A DNA stretch of 64,000 nt. It comes from Larkinella arboricola (GTDB lineage Bacteria; Bacteroidota; Bacteroidia; Cytophagales; Spirosomataceae). The stretch spans positions 992,001 to 1,056,000 of the forward strand of contig NZ_QLMC01000001.1 in NCBI RefSeq assembly GCF_003259745.1, given 5' to 3'. Positions 31,892 to 40,330 of the stretch are shown here, piece after piece. The position numbers and the translations under genes are program-made. Under the pieces are notes generated by a model. It was not told the origin of the DNA, ran no database searches, and was given only the letters and a program-made list of their open reading frames with translations. Positions within the stretch are counted from its first letter, which is position 1. Each line of letters opens with the position of its first letter.

Positions 31892-32929
31892 ATGCCCATA
31901 ACCCGCTCTGCCTTTCAACGGTATCGCCTGATCGACGAAGTGATCAGCCGCCATCCCCGCCGGTATTCCAAACAACGGCTTTTTGAACTGCTCCGCGAGC
32001 ATTGCGGCATCCGGTCCATTTCGTCGCTGGAGAAAGACATTCAGCGGCTGCGCGAAGACCACGATGCGCCTATTGCCTATGACAAACGGGCCAACGGCTA
32101 TTACTACACCGATCCGCAATTCCGGTTGCTCCGGCTCATGCTCACCCCCGACGACATGGAAGCCCTCGATTATGCCCGCGAGGTACTGGCCGCTACGCAG
32201 GGCGCGCCGGTGGTGGCCGAGTTGACCAACGCGCTGCAAAAAGTGCGGCAGAGTCTGGATATTGTGCGGGAAGTACGGCACGAAGACGGCAATACCCTGG
32301 CGCCGGGCCGCAAGGTGGTGTATGTCGAAGAGAAAATTCTGGGCGGCAACCGCCAGTACGTGCCGGTGCTGATTCGGGCTGTCAACCAAAACCGACAGGT
32401 TTCTTTTCATTACCACAAACACGACGGGGCGGTGAACGAAACCGTCGCATCCGCGGAGCGCACTCGGAAGCTTCACCCTATTCTGCTGCGGGAAGTGTCG
32501 GATAGCTGGTATGTGATCGGGTATGATGAAGCCAGCGGCCGGGAAAAAACCTACGCCCTCGACCGCATGAGCGACCTGGAAATTCTGGACGAACCCTGTG
32601 CCGTACCGGATTCGGTTCTGGCGTATGTGTCGGAGTTCTTCGAGCACATTTACGGCATTACGGACACCAGCGATCCGGTTGAGGATATTATTCTGTCGTT
32701 TACGCCCCTGTTTGGTCGCTACGTCAAAGCCAAACCGATTCACCAGACGCAGGTGGTGCTGCGCGACGACGATACCGAATGCGTCGTGAAACTTCGGCTG
32801 GCTCCGAACCGCGACCTGATGATGCACCTGCGCAGTTATGGTGAACACCTGAAAGTGGTGCAGCCGGAAAGTCTGGTCAAGGCCATGAAAGAATCGCTGC
32901 GGGCGATGCTGGAACGGTATCAGGGATGA
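31892..32929 (+). CDS. WYL-domain transcriptional regulator (YafY/PafC-type)
   Basis: A 345-aa regulator starting at the ATG of MPITRSAFQRYRLIDEVI. An N-terminal winged helix (about 1-80; RLFELLREHCGIRSISSLEKD) is followed by a WYL domain (about 150-235; VSFHYHK, SDSWYVIGYDEASGRE, YALDRMSDLE) and a WCX domain at the C-terminus. WYL proteins often control phage defence or DNA damage genes and may sense nucleic acid. It is divergent from the PARP unit with a shared inverted repeat between, so it is the likely regulator of both X units. The frame upstream of 31892 overlaps X2 and is not coding. Confidence 0.9.
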   Translation: MPITRSAFQRYRLIDEVISRHPRRYSKQRLFELLREHCGIRSISSLEKDIQRLREDHDAPIAYDKRANGYYYTDPQFRLLRLMLTPDDMEALDYAREVLAATQGAPVVAELTNALQKVRQSLDIVREVRHEDGNTLAPGRKVVYVEEKILGGNRQYVPVLIRAVNQNRQVSFHYHKHDGAVNETVASAERTRKLHPILLREVSDSWYVIGYDEASGREKTYALDRMSDLEILDEPCAVPDSVLAYVSEFFEHIYGITDTSDPVEDIILSFTPLFGRYVKAKPIHQTQVVLRDDDTECVVKLRLAPNRDLMMHLRSYGEHLKVVQPESLVKAMKESLRAMLERYQG

Positions 32930-32983
32930 TCTGACCAGCCTGAAAACGAGTGCAACCCACCGAAGGCCGTCGGCGGTTGCTGC

Positions 32984-34279
32984 TTAACTTTTACTGGCGG
33001 ATGCGGTCAGGAGTTCTTCCCGAATTCGGCGGGCCACCATTTTTTCTTCACCAGGTTGCAGCATCCAGGCCGTTACGCGAACGGTATTGGCCCCCTTCAG
33101 TGTTTCGGCCACCGCGGGGTCAATCGAATCCGAACCAGCCTGATAATGGTAGAGAGGAAGCCCCGAAAAACCGGCTTCGATGGACGGATTGCCGTTCCGA
33201 AGCCGGTCGCGCATTTCCCGGCCCGTCAACTTCACTACCGTGTCGTCCCAGTTAATGCTCAGCGTGGGCGTAACATTCCCCAGCTCCGGAATGGTTATCT
33301 TGGTGGTAATGCCGGGCAAATCCTTCACGGCATTCTGAATGTGAGCAATCCTGGTTTCCCATTCTTTCCACTCCTTGTCGTGATCGGTGGCGATGTATTT
33401 TTCCAGCGCGATATACATACCGAGAATTTCCTCCTTGTTCACCTTGTGACCGCGCGCAACGGTATAGCCGCGGGGGGGCGCGTTCAGCCGGGCAGCGGCA
33501 ATGATGTTCTTGCGGCCCATCAGAATACCGGCACTTTGTGGCCCCCGGATGGCTTTCCCGCCCGAAATAAACACCAGATCAAAGCCCATGTCGTTGAATT
33601 TCCAGAGGTTGGAAACGGGCGGCACGTCGGCGGCAATGTCAATGGAAGTCGGAATATTGTGTTTTTTGCCCAGGGCCACCCATTCTTCGTGTTTGATCTG
33701 ACCGTGGTTGGCGGTAATATTCAGAAAATGCAGCAGGGCGGTTTTTTCGTTGATGGCCTTCTCCACATCTTCGATAGTTTCCACCTCGACGATCTTGCAG
33801 CCCGTATTCAGAAAGGCGTGATTGTAGCGCTCGTTATGACTTTTCTGGCAGATCACTTCCGATTTCATGCCGGTGCCTTCCAGGTGAGGCAGTTGCTCCA
33901 CTTTCCGCACATCTTCGCCAGTCAGGATACCCGCCAGCCCCAGCGTCATGGCCGAAAATGCCCCGCAGGTCACCATCGCGGCTTCAGAGTGAACCAGTTG
34001 CGCAATCCGTTCGCCAACCTTGTCCTGCACCTCATCGATCATGCAGAAATGCTTTGAGGTGCTGTTGATGATGTCCACTACTTCGTCGCGCATCAGGCAA
34101 CCCGACATGTAGGTGAGCGTACCGGCGGCATTGATGAACGTCCGTACGCCCAGTTCCTTGAAAATATCCCGCTCGCGGGCGACCGCTTTAGGGGTGGTTG
34201 TCGTAGACGAAGCGGCTGCGGGTACGGCCCCGGCCAGCGGTAAAGCCGTCAGGCCTTTCAAGATTTCCCTGCGTTTCAT
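32984..34279 (-). CDS. SelA-like PLP-dependent enzyme, exported (Tat)
   Basis: A 431-aa aminotransferase-fold protein of the SelA/DgaE type. The N-terminus has MKRREILKGLTALPLAGAVP, a twin-arginine signal. Conserved parts include RTFINAAGTLTYMSG, MVTCGAFSAMTLGLAGI, IDIAADVPPV and FISGGKAIRGPQSAGIL, where the Lys is the expected PLP anchor. Known relatives include selenocysteine synthase and D-glucosaminate-6-phosphate ammonia-lyase. No tRNA-Sec or SelB is nearby, so an amino sugar or hydroxy amino acid substrate is more likely. Its neighbours, GntR and a BNR protein, suggest a catabolic locus. Confidence 0.82.
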   Translation of the reverse strand: MKRREILKGLTALPLAGAVPAAASSTTTTPKAVARERDIFKELGVRTFINAAGTLTYMSGCLMRDEVVDIINSTSKHFCMIDEVQDKVGERIAQLVHSEAAMVTCGAFSAMTLGLAGILTGEDVRKVEQLPHLEGTGMKSEVICQKSHNERYNHAFLNTGCKIVEVETIEDVEKAINEKTALLHFLNITANHGQIKHEEWVALGKKHNIPTSIDIAADVPPVSNLWKFNDMGFDLVFISGGKAIRGPQSAGILMGRKNIIAAARLNAPPRGYTVARGHKVNKEEILGMYIALEKYIATDHDKEWKEWETRIAHIQNAVKDLPGITTKITIPELGNVTPTLSINWDDTVVKLTGREMRDRLRNGNPSIEAGFSGLPLYHYQAGSDSIDPAVAETLKGANTVRVTAWMLQPGEEKMVARRIREELLTASASKS

Positions 34280-34408
34280 AGCAATTTGGTTCTGCCTGGG
34301 TGAGGCTCTAAAAATAGGCAGATAATTGCAAAAAACGGCTTGGAAGACGGTATTTCGTGGAAAATCGGAATTTTTAAGTTTAGACGGTGTGCCTACTGCC
34401 GCAGCGGT

Positions 34409-35431
34409 TTACAGCGACCGGCGTAGAATCAACCCGCCGGGGTTGGCAAGCTGAACCCGGCTCCGCTTGGCCAGCAGTTGCCCGGCGGTTTGTCCCATGC
34501 GGGCAAAATCCGTCGAAATAACCGTAATACCTCCCGCCAGAATCTCCTTCATCGGTGTGTCGTCGTACGAAATCAGGCCCACCTCCCTGCCCAGCCGCCA
34601 GTTCATTCGGTGGACATACTTAATAAACTGAATCAGGTCGCGGTCGGCAAACAGCAGATAGGCTTCGCCCGGCTGAACGAGGTCGTCGGAATAATCGTCG
34701 ACCACCGTACATTCCATACCGGCCGTTTCGCCAAACCGTTTAAAACCAGCCAGCGTACCCGACGGTATGTACTGAAACCGCGCTCTGGACTGTACCATCG
34801 TCAGTTTTCTGTACTTTCGGAGGGTTGGCAGAGCGGTCATCAGGGCTTGATAAATGTCGTGCTCAAAATCCTGATAAACAGCCGCATATGAACCCTCCAG
34901 TTGTGGCAGGGCCTGGTCGATGAGCAGCAGTTTATCCTTCGGCAGCACGTCCACAATCGCGGAAACATCCTCGTCGAAGTGCGGCATAATGACATAGGCG
35001 TTGTAATGCCCGACGCCATTCCGGATCAGGTTTTCGAAAACCTGCGGATTGTAATGGTGAAAGAAAATGCTCAGGGCGGTATCGGGCGGTAAGGCGGCTT
35101 TCAGGGCGTCATAAAGCGTTTCCTTGTAGGCGTTCAGGGTGTCGAAGATGACCAGCACATTCAGGGGCGCCCGCACGTCGGTACTGGTGACGTAAAAACC
35201 TTTGCCGTGGTGCGAACGGATGATTCCCCTTTGCCGCAGCTCTTCGTAGGCTTTGGCAACCGTCACCTTCGCAACCTTCTGGGTACCGGCGAGTTCGCTG
35301 ATGGACGGGAGCTGCTGACCGTGCGCCAGTGTGCCGTGTTCGATGGCCGTCAGGACGGATTCGATTAACTGCTGGTATTTGGGTTGCCCACTGACCGCCT
35401 GGGGCTGTAAATCGGGCGTAAGCTTATCCAT
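34409..35431 (-). CDS. GntR-type regulator with LacI-like sensor domain
   Basis: A 340-aa transcription factor. The N-terminal GntR winged helix (about 15-85) shows QLIESVLTAIEHGTLAHGQQ, LPSISELAGTQKVAKVTV and AYEELRQRGIIRSHHGKGFYV. A periplasmic-binding-like domain follows (LNVLVIFDTLNAYKETLY, ...VGLISYDDTPMKEIL), as in sugar-responsive GntR/LacI chimeras common in Bacteroidota. Just upstream is a palindrome that may be its own operator. It probably controls the SelA-like gene and the BNR gene on either side. Confidence 0.9.
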   Translation of the reverse strand: MDKLTPDLQPQAVSGQPKYQQLIESVLTAIEHGTLAHGQQLPSISELAGTQKVAKVTVAKAYEELRQRGIIRSHHGKGFYVTSTDVRAPLNVLVIFDTLNAYKETLYDALKAALPPDTALSIFFHHYNPQVFENLIRNGVGHYNAYVIMPHFDEDVSAIVDVLPKDKLLLIDQALPQLEGSYAAVYQDFEHDIYQALMTALPTLRKYRKLTMVQSRARFQYIPSGTLAGFKRFGETAGMECTVVDDYSDDLVQPGEAYLLFADRDLIQFIKYVHRMNWRLGREVGLISYDDTPMKEILAGGITVISTDFARMGQTAGQLLAKRSRVQLANPGGLILRRSL

Positions 35432-35467
35432 AATGACCTGATTTGCCTGTCAAACCATTGTAAATCG

Positions 35468-35483
35468 GTAGAAAAGTTTCTAC
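35468..35483. promoter_or_regulatory. Palindrome GTAGAAA-AG-TTTCTAC, predicted GntR operator
   Basis: Perfect 7-bp arms with a 2-bp centre, 36 bp upstream of the GntR ATG in the divergent gap with the BNR gene. It fits autoregulation; only one copy was seen. Confidence 0.5.
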
Positions 35484-35502
35484 TTTTACTTTCATCGGTA
35501 TA

Positions 35503-35522
35503 CAGTAGAGTGCAGTAGAGTG
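35503..35522. repeat. Tandem duplication of CAGTAGAGTG
   Basis: Two head-to-tail copies of a 10-mer in the GntR/BNR divergent region. They could be a direct-repeat binding site or a replication-slippage product. Confidence 0.4.
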
Positions 35523-35613
35523 ACGGGCAAATGTACATTCTTTTTACGTCCCTCCAATTGTTTCCTGCAAAAGTTGAAGTTGGCTAGTCCGGCTACCCGT
35601 TTTAGAGCTATCT

Positions 35614-37077
35614 ATGAAACAGAAAATTATTCTAAGCTGGATTGGCTGGCTTATCGTTACGGTTTTTGCGCCGGAAACCCGCAGCCAGAATGTCATAAAA
35701 GCCGATGGGTATCGGGGTATCTGGTACTTCATTGGCCCGACCAAAAACGAATACGCCTATAAATACAGTGGCGGATTAGGAACCTATCCGGCCAACCACT
35801 ACCCGTTTTCGGTGTATTCGCCAGCAGTTGACAAGACGTTCTTCTGCTACGGGGGCGTCACCGACTCGACCTCGCGGGAACTGTGCCATATGGTTGGGGT
35901 ATTTGACCATAAAACCGGGCTGGTTTCAAAACCGACGCTGCTCCTGAACAAACAAACCAACGACGCTCACGACAACCCGGTAATTCAACTGGATGCGCAG
36001 GGGTACGTCTGGATTTTCTCGACATCCCACGGCACCGAACGACCGTCGTTCATCCACCGGAGCCGCCAGCCGTATAACATTGACGCGTTCGAGAAAATTG
36101 AAGCCACGCGACTCGACGAGAAAGGGCAGCGAATTCCGTTCGACAATTTTTCGTACTTACAGATTTATTACCAGAACGGACGCGGCTTTCTGGGTCTGAT
36201 GACCCACTACGACCGGGGTGTTCTGGTGTATGGCACTAATAAACCCCGCCGAACCACGTCAGCCATTACGAGTCCGGACGGTATTTCGTGGTCGGCCTGG
36301 CAGGACATCGGTACCATCGAAGAGGGCCACTACCAGAGCAGCGGGCAATGGCGAGATAAAGTAGGTAGCGCCTTTAACTACCACCCCAACACCAAAGTCG
36401 GGGCCGGACTCGATTACCGCACCAACCTGTATTACGTGGAAACCCGCGATGTTGGCCAGACCTGGCAGACCGCCGACGGCAAACCGGTTCAGTTGCCGCT
36501 GACGGAAATCACGAATCCGGCGCTGGTAAAAGACTACAAAAGCCTGGGACTGAATGTGTACATCAGCGATGTTAATTACGACCCGTCGGGACGTCCTATC
36601 ATTCTGTACGTCACCAGCAAAGGCCCCGAACCCGGCCCGACGAACGGACCGTATGAATGGAACGTTGCACACTGGACCGGCACCGCGTGGCAAATCTGGC
36701 CCGTTACCCAATCGGACCATAATTATGATATGGGATCGCTGTATGTCGAAGGGAATCGCTGGCGGATTATTGGCTCGGTGGGAGCGGGACCACAACCCTA
36801 CGGAACCGGGGGCGATCTGGTGTTGCTCGAAAGCCGTAACCGGGGCAAAAGCTGGAAAACCGTAAAGAATATAACCCGCAATCCGGCGCGCAATCAGTCG
36901 TATCCGCGTCGTCCGGTGGCGGGCCATCCCGACTTCTATGCTTTTTGGGCCGACGGCAACGCCCGGCAGCCATCGGCTTCGTACCTGTATTTCTGCAACC
37001 AGAAGGGCCATGTTTTCCAGTTACCGGCGAAAATGCAATCCGATTTCGAGAAGCCAATTCCGGTTCAAATGCCGTAA
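35614..37077 (+). CDS. Exported BNR_4-type beta-propeller protein
   Basis: A 487-aa protein with a signal peptide (IILSWIGWLIVTVFA). The sequence GYRGIWYFIGPTKNEYAYKY, then TNDAHDNPVIQLDAQGYVWIF and RSRQPYNIDAFEKIE, is typical of the BNR_4 propeller family, which includes some polysaccharide lyases (PL24/PL25-like) and sialidase-fold proteins. I cannot assign an activity. It is divergent from the GntR regulator and probably under its control. Confidence 0.75.
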   Translation: MKQKIILSWIGWLIVTVFAPETRSQNVIKADGYRGIWYFIGPTKNEYAYKYSGGLGTYPANHYPFSVYSPAVDKTFFCYGGVTDSTSRELCHMVGVFDHKTGLVSKPTLLLNKQTNDAHDNPVIQLDAQGYVWIFSTSHGTERPSFIHRSRQPYNIDAFEKIEATRLDEKGQRIPFDNFSYLQIYYQNGRGFLGLMTHYDRGVLVYGTNKPRRTTSAITSPDGISWSAWQDIGTIEEGHYQSSGQWRDKVGSAFNYHPNTKVGAGLDYRTNLYYVETRDVGQTWQTADGKPVQLPLTEITNPALVKDYKSLGLNVYISDVNYDPSGRPIILYVTSKGPEPGPTNGPYEWNVAHWTGTAWQIWPVTQSDHNYDMGSLYVEGNRWRIIGSVGAGPQPYGTGGDLVLLESRNRGKSWKTVKNITRNPARNQSYPRRPVAGHPDFYAFWADGNARQPSASYLYFCNQKGHVFQLPAKMQSDFEKPIPVQMP

Positions 37078-37114
37078 ATCGTTCCGATAGAAATTACCGT
37101 TTAAAAAAATAACC

Positions 37115-37132
37115 TATCGTAATATTGCGATA
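37115..37132 (+). promoter_or_regulatory. ArsR operator 1
   Basis: Imperfect 18-bp palindrome TATCGTAATATTGCGATA (one mismatched pair). It covers the -33 TTG of the arsR promoter, so binding would block polymerase. Confidence 0.7.
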
Positions 37133-37154
37133 AAGGGAGTCGTTGTTATCTTTG
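37125..37154 (+). promoter_or_regulatory. Consensus Bacteroidota promoter of arsR
   Basis: TTG at 37125-37127, spacer of exactly 19 bp, TATCTTTG at 37147-37154. This is a full match to TTG-N19-TAnnTTTG and ends 4 bp before the GTG start, so the mRNA is probably leaderless or nearly so. Confidence 0.8.
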
Positions 37155-37158
37155 CTGC

Positions 37159-37491
37159 GTGGGCGCAACCAAAACCGAAATATTTTCCGAGCAGCAAAAC
37201 CGCATCGCGGATTTGGCAAAGGCCTTTGCCCATCCCGCACGGGTGGCCATTCTGCAATTGTTGATTGCCAAAAAAGCCTGTGTTTGCGGTGATCTGGTGG
37301 ACGAACTGCCGCTGGCGCAGCCGACGGTTTCGCAGCACCTGAAAGAACTGAAGCGCATCGGTATTATCAAAGGCGAGATTGATCCGCCCCGGGTGTGCTA
37401 TTGCATCAATGAAACCGTCTGGGAGGAGGCCCGGCAGGTATTCGGTTCGTTGCTGAATGCGCTGATGACCGAAAAAACGACCTGTTGCTGA
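37159..37491 (+). CDS. arsR: ArsR/SmtB-family metalloid-responsive repressor
   Basis: A 110-aa winged-helix repressor that leaves DNA when bound to arsenite. The start is GTG at 37159. [11 protein letters not shown], the [11 protein letters not shown] segment (Cys pair next to the DNA-binding helix, a likely As(III) site) and [17 protein letters not shown] define the family; a C-terminal CC could also bind metalloid. Its own promoter has an operator overlapping the -33 element. It is the first gene of the ars operon. Confidence 0.92.
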   Translation: MGATKTEIFSEQQNRIADLAKAFAHPARVAILQLLIAKKACVCGDLVDELPLAQPTVSQHLKELKRIGIIKGEIDPPRVCYCINETVWEEARQVFGSLLNALMTEKTTCC

Positions 37492-37517
37492 GTCGTCTAT
37501 TTTTTTTACATTAATCA

Positions 37518-37533
37518 ATCGTAATATTACAAT
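37518..37533 (+). promoter_or_regulatory. ArsR operator 2
   Basis: ATCGTAATATTACAAT contains the perfect palindrome GTAATATTAC and repeats the ATCGTAATATT core of operator 1. It lies between arsR and the DUF6428 gene, suggesting a second control point for the downstream genes. Confidence 0.6.
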
Positions 37534-37544
37534 AATCCGATAAG

Positions 37545-38066
37545 ATGAACACCACAAACACCCTGACCTGGCAGGCATTCAAGAACAGCCTGGACCAACA
37601 TCCGGATAAGCATCTGCAAATCGAGTATGCCGCCGGGCAATTTGTCGATCCTTCGTTTCACATTACCGAAATCAAACAGGCGCCGATTGTGTCTGTCGAC
37701 TGTGGCGGAAAAATGAATAGCTGGACCGAAATCATCGTGCAGCTTTGGGAGCCAGCCGTTAAAGAAGCCGACCGGTCGATGAAAGTTAGCAAAGCCTTAT
37801 CCATCATTAACCGGGTGGAAAGCGTCTTGCCGCTCAACCCGTTGGCGACGGTAAAGCTGGAGTATGGTAATACGCAGTTCGACGCCCGCCAACTCTATCC
37901 CAGTGCATTCACCGCCGATGACGATACGTTTACGGTTAGACTGACGCCGGATGTTACGCAGTGCAAAGCCGAGGATCGGGGCGAAAGCTGTGGAGTGGCC
38001 CCGGTGAAAACCGTCGAAAATCGGCCTCAGGTGTCGGCTTGTCAGCCCGGTACTGGATGTTGTTAA
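37545..38066 (+). CDS. DUF6428-like protein of the ars operon
   Basis: A 173-aa cytoplasmic protein. The sequence TWQAFKNSLDQHPDKHLQIE and APIVSVDCGGKMNSWTEIIV resemble a family found between arsR and arsC in many Bacteroidota (DUF6428), whose function is not established. The C-terminal tail adds five Cys, including the CQPGTGCC end, which could bind As(III) or metals. The position behind a second ArsR site supports a role in arsenic handling. Confidence 0.75.
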   Translation: MNTTNTLTWQAFKNSLDQHPDKHLQIEYAAGQFVDPSFHITEIKQAPIVSVDCGGKMNSWTEIIVQLWEPAVKEADRSMKVSKALSIINRVESVLPLNPLATVKLEYGNTQFDARQLYPSAFTADDDTFTVRLTPDVTQCKAEDRGESCGVAPVKTVENRPQVSACQPGTGCC

Positions 38067-38081
38067 ACAAAAGGACTTGTA

Positions 38082-38477
38082 TTGATGAAAACAATTCTGG
38101 TACTCTGCACAGGTAATTCCGCCCGCTCGCAGATGGCGCAGGGATATTTGCAGCATTTTGCCCAAGAACGGGCCGAGGTCTACAGCGCCGGAACAAACCC
38201 GAAGGGCGTCAATCCGCTGGCCGTTCAGGTGATGGCCGAAGACGGCATTGCTATTTCCGGCCACACCTCTAATCATGTGGACGAGTATGCATACCTGCGG
38301 TTCGACTACGTCATTACGGTTTGTGATAACGCCCGTGAACAATGTCCGGTCTATCCGGCGAGTGTCCAGCGCATTCACGAGAGCTTTCCGGACCCGGATT
38401 CGCCCGAATCCTTCCGGCTGGTACGGGATCAGATTAAGGCGTTTTGCCGACAGTTTGTTGACCAGAAGTTAGTGTAA
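38082..38477 (+). CDS. arsC: Arsenate reductase ArsC (low-molecular-weight phosphatase type)
   Basis: Reduces arsenate to arsenite. The 131-aa protein begins KTILVLCTGNSARSQMAQG, the P-loop with catalytic Cys in the C-x5-R signature, and has the FPDPDSPE segment of this class. Later Cys residues (VCDNAREQCPVY and FCRQF) supply the thioredoxin-linked redox pair. It follows DUF6428 by 15 bp in the same operon. Confidence 0.9.
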   Translation: MMKTILVLCTGNSARSQMAQGYLQHFAQERAEVYSAGTNPKGVNPLAVQVMAEDGIAISGHTSNHVDEYAYLRFDYVITVCDNAREQCPVYPASVQRIHESFPDPDSPESFRLVRDQIKAFCRQFVDQKLV

Positions 38478-38481
38478 ACAA

Positions 38482-38925
38482 ATGGATATAGCCATTGAAA
38501 ACGCCCGCCCGGAAGACCGGGAAACGATTGTAGCCCTGCTGCAAAAGGCGGACCTGCTGACCGATGATTTGCCGACGGATTTGGCGGATTTTATGCTGGC
38601 AAAAGCGCCGGACGGTTACGTGGGCGTCGCCGGGCTGGAACGGTTTGGCCCGGTGGCGCTGCTCCGCTCCGTAGCGGTTGATGCTGACCATCAGGGCCGG
38701 CAGATAGCCGCGCGATTGGTGGAGCAGTTGCTGGAAAGGGCGAAACGTGCCGGAGTAAAAGAGCTGTATTTGATCACGACTACAGCCGATCGGTATTTTG
38801 CGCGACACGGTTTTCAGCCCGTAGACCGGCAGACGGTACCAATAGCGATCCGGCAGACACCGCAGTTTGGCGGCCTATGCCCGGCTTCGGCGGTCGTCAT
38901 GAAACGAATGATTGACCACACCTGA
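38482..38925 (+). CDS. arsN2: ArsN2-like GNAT acetyltransferase
   Basis: A 147-aa GNAT protein. The acetyl-CoA binding part is LLRSVAVDADHQGRQIAARL, and the closing FGGLCPASAVVMKR is characteristic of the ArsN2 group found in ars operons. Some ArsN enzymes detoxify organoarsenicals such as arsinothricin; the substrate of this type is not proven. It starts 4 bp after arsC and ends the operon: the usual next gene, an Acr3 or ArsB pump, is absent. Confidence 0.85.
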   Translation: MDIAIENARPEDRETIVALLQKADLLTDDLPTDLADFMLAKAPDGYVGVAGLERFGPVALLRSVAVDADHQGRQIAARLVEQLLERAKRAGVKELYLITTTADRYFARHGFQPVDRQTVPIAIRQTPQFGGLCPASAVVMKRMIDHT

Positions 38926-38943
38926 TCCTTGCGGTAACCGGCT

Positions 38944-40107
38944 TCAGGAAAACGACACCTTCAGCGAATTAATGGGCTTTTCGAGCAGGTACCAGGAAAG
39001 CGTTGCCAGGCCAATCGTCAGGCCCGCAAAATACAGAAGCTGGAAGCTGTAATGTGCATTCAGCAGGGGAACGTAGTTGGTCAGGTGATTCCAGAGCCGC
39101 AGCGTAAAATGCGTGGGGGGCGTGTGGTAGTAGTTATAAATAAAATTGTGGAACAGGTAAATACCGTAGCTGACCAGCCCGATATGCTGGCTGACACGGT
39201 TTTCCAGCAGCCACTTCATCCAGCCGTTGAAACCCAGAATGCCCCGGCCAATCAGGAAAAAGCCCAGCAGCGAGGCCGCAAACCGTTCCCAAATGTAATT
39301 CATGACGTTGACGTGATTGACCTTCGGCAAGAATTCATACAGGAATACAACCGCAAAAAAAGACAGAATACTCAGCGGTAGCCACCAGCGTCCCCGGAAA
39401 AACTGTTCAAACCAGCTTCGGCGGTAGAGGTACCCGTAAGCCAGCACGCCCCCAAATCCGAAGGGGTCCATGCAGGTCAGCGTGAAAATGTACTGGACGG
39501 CCCAGGGCAAATCCATCAGGTAAAATATAAACCGCAGGGCCACACTCCCGACAATCATGATCCCGGCCGTGAGCGGAATAAACCGTTGGGGTACGAAGAA
39601 AATCAGCAACGGAAGAAATAAATACACCTGCTGCTCAACCGCCAGCGACCAGAGGTGATCGGCCGTTCCAATCCAGGTATTGTTCAGAATAACGTAGTAA
39701 TTGGTGCCGTGCAACAGCAGCCAGGGCAGCGTTTGGCGGATACCCGGCTCACCGATCAGGGCCAGTACCAGCACGGTAACGTAGTAAACGGGCAGAATCC
39801 GGATGGCCCGGCGGATGTAGAAATTTTTAAAGTAACTCCCCGGCGTTTTTTCCGGCGATTGCTCCAGCTGGTCTTTCCCCGACAACAGAATCCGAATAAT
39901 CAGAAAGCCGCTGAGTACGAAGAAAATCGTGACACCCAGTTCGCCCAGTGAGCCAATGGGCAGTGTCGTATGCCCGGCCATCCAGTGGCTGATCAGGACC
40001 AGCGTAACGGCAATACAGCGAATCCCATCCAGTTGTTTCAGGTGATTAAACGGTTTCTTGGAGGTCGGATTGGCCGAAGCAGCGTGTCCGGATGGCGTAC
40101 TGGTCAT
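38944..40107 (-). CDS. Acyltransferase family 3 membrane protein (OafA/YrhL type)
   Basis: A 387-aa integral membrane acyltransferase, likely transferring acetyl groups to surface sugars. The N-terminal HLKQLDGIRCIAVTLVLISHWMAG holds the catalytic His region, with GELGVTIFFVLSGFLI next; about ten membrane segments follow. A separate SGNH domain is not present. It converges with the ars operon with only an 18-bp gap. Confidence 0.9.
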   Translation of the reverse strand: MTSTPSGHAASANPTSKKPFNHLKQLDGIRCIAVTLVLISHWMAGHTTLPIGSLGELGVTIFFVLSGFLIIRILLSGKDQLEQSPEKTPGSYFKNFYIRRAIRILPVYYVTVLVLALIGEPGIRQTLPWLLLHGTNYYVILNNTWIGTADHLWSLAVEQQVYLFLPLLIFFVPQRFIPLTAGIMIVGSVALRFIFYLMDLPWAVQYIFTLTCMDPFGFGGVLAYGYLYRRSWFEQFFRGRWWLPLSILSFFAVVFLYEFLPKVNHVNVMNYIWERFAASLLGFFLIGRGILGFNGWMKWLLENRVSQHIGLVSYGIYLFHNFIYNYYHTPPTHFTLRLWNHLTNYVPLLNAHYSFQLLYFAGLTIGLATLSWYLLEKPINSLKVSFS

Positions 40108-40255
40108 TTAAATGGTGTTTAGATCACGTTACTGATAACGAGGCTGTTTGGTTTTTATTCCGGCGGTGGCTTTTGAAAAACCGGTTCCTGTTGGGGCAAA
40201 CCTCTTCCGGCCAGGCTCGAAATGCGTTACCGGATGCAAAATTAACGTGAATTAT

Positions 40256-40289
40256 GGATTGTTCCGCGCCTGCGGGGGCGGAACAATCC
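40256..40289 (-). terminator. Hairpin after the methyltransferase gene
   Basis: Twelve-bp stem GGATTGTTCCGC / GCGGAACAATCC with a GC-rich loop, 42 bp after the methyltransferase stop on the minus strand. The T tract is weak. Confidence 0.55.
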
Positions 40290-40330
40290 GGTAGTGGGTT
40301 GGAAAGGATTAGGCTGGCAAACGTACGCGC

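Noticed and set aside
32984-34279. Selenocysteine synthase SelA
   Set aside because: It has a Tat signal, and no SelB or tRNA-Sec was seen nearby; the fold is shared with other PLP enzymes.
35503-35522. Possible CRISPR repeat
   Set aside because: Only two copies of 10 bp, directly adjacent with no spacer.
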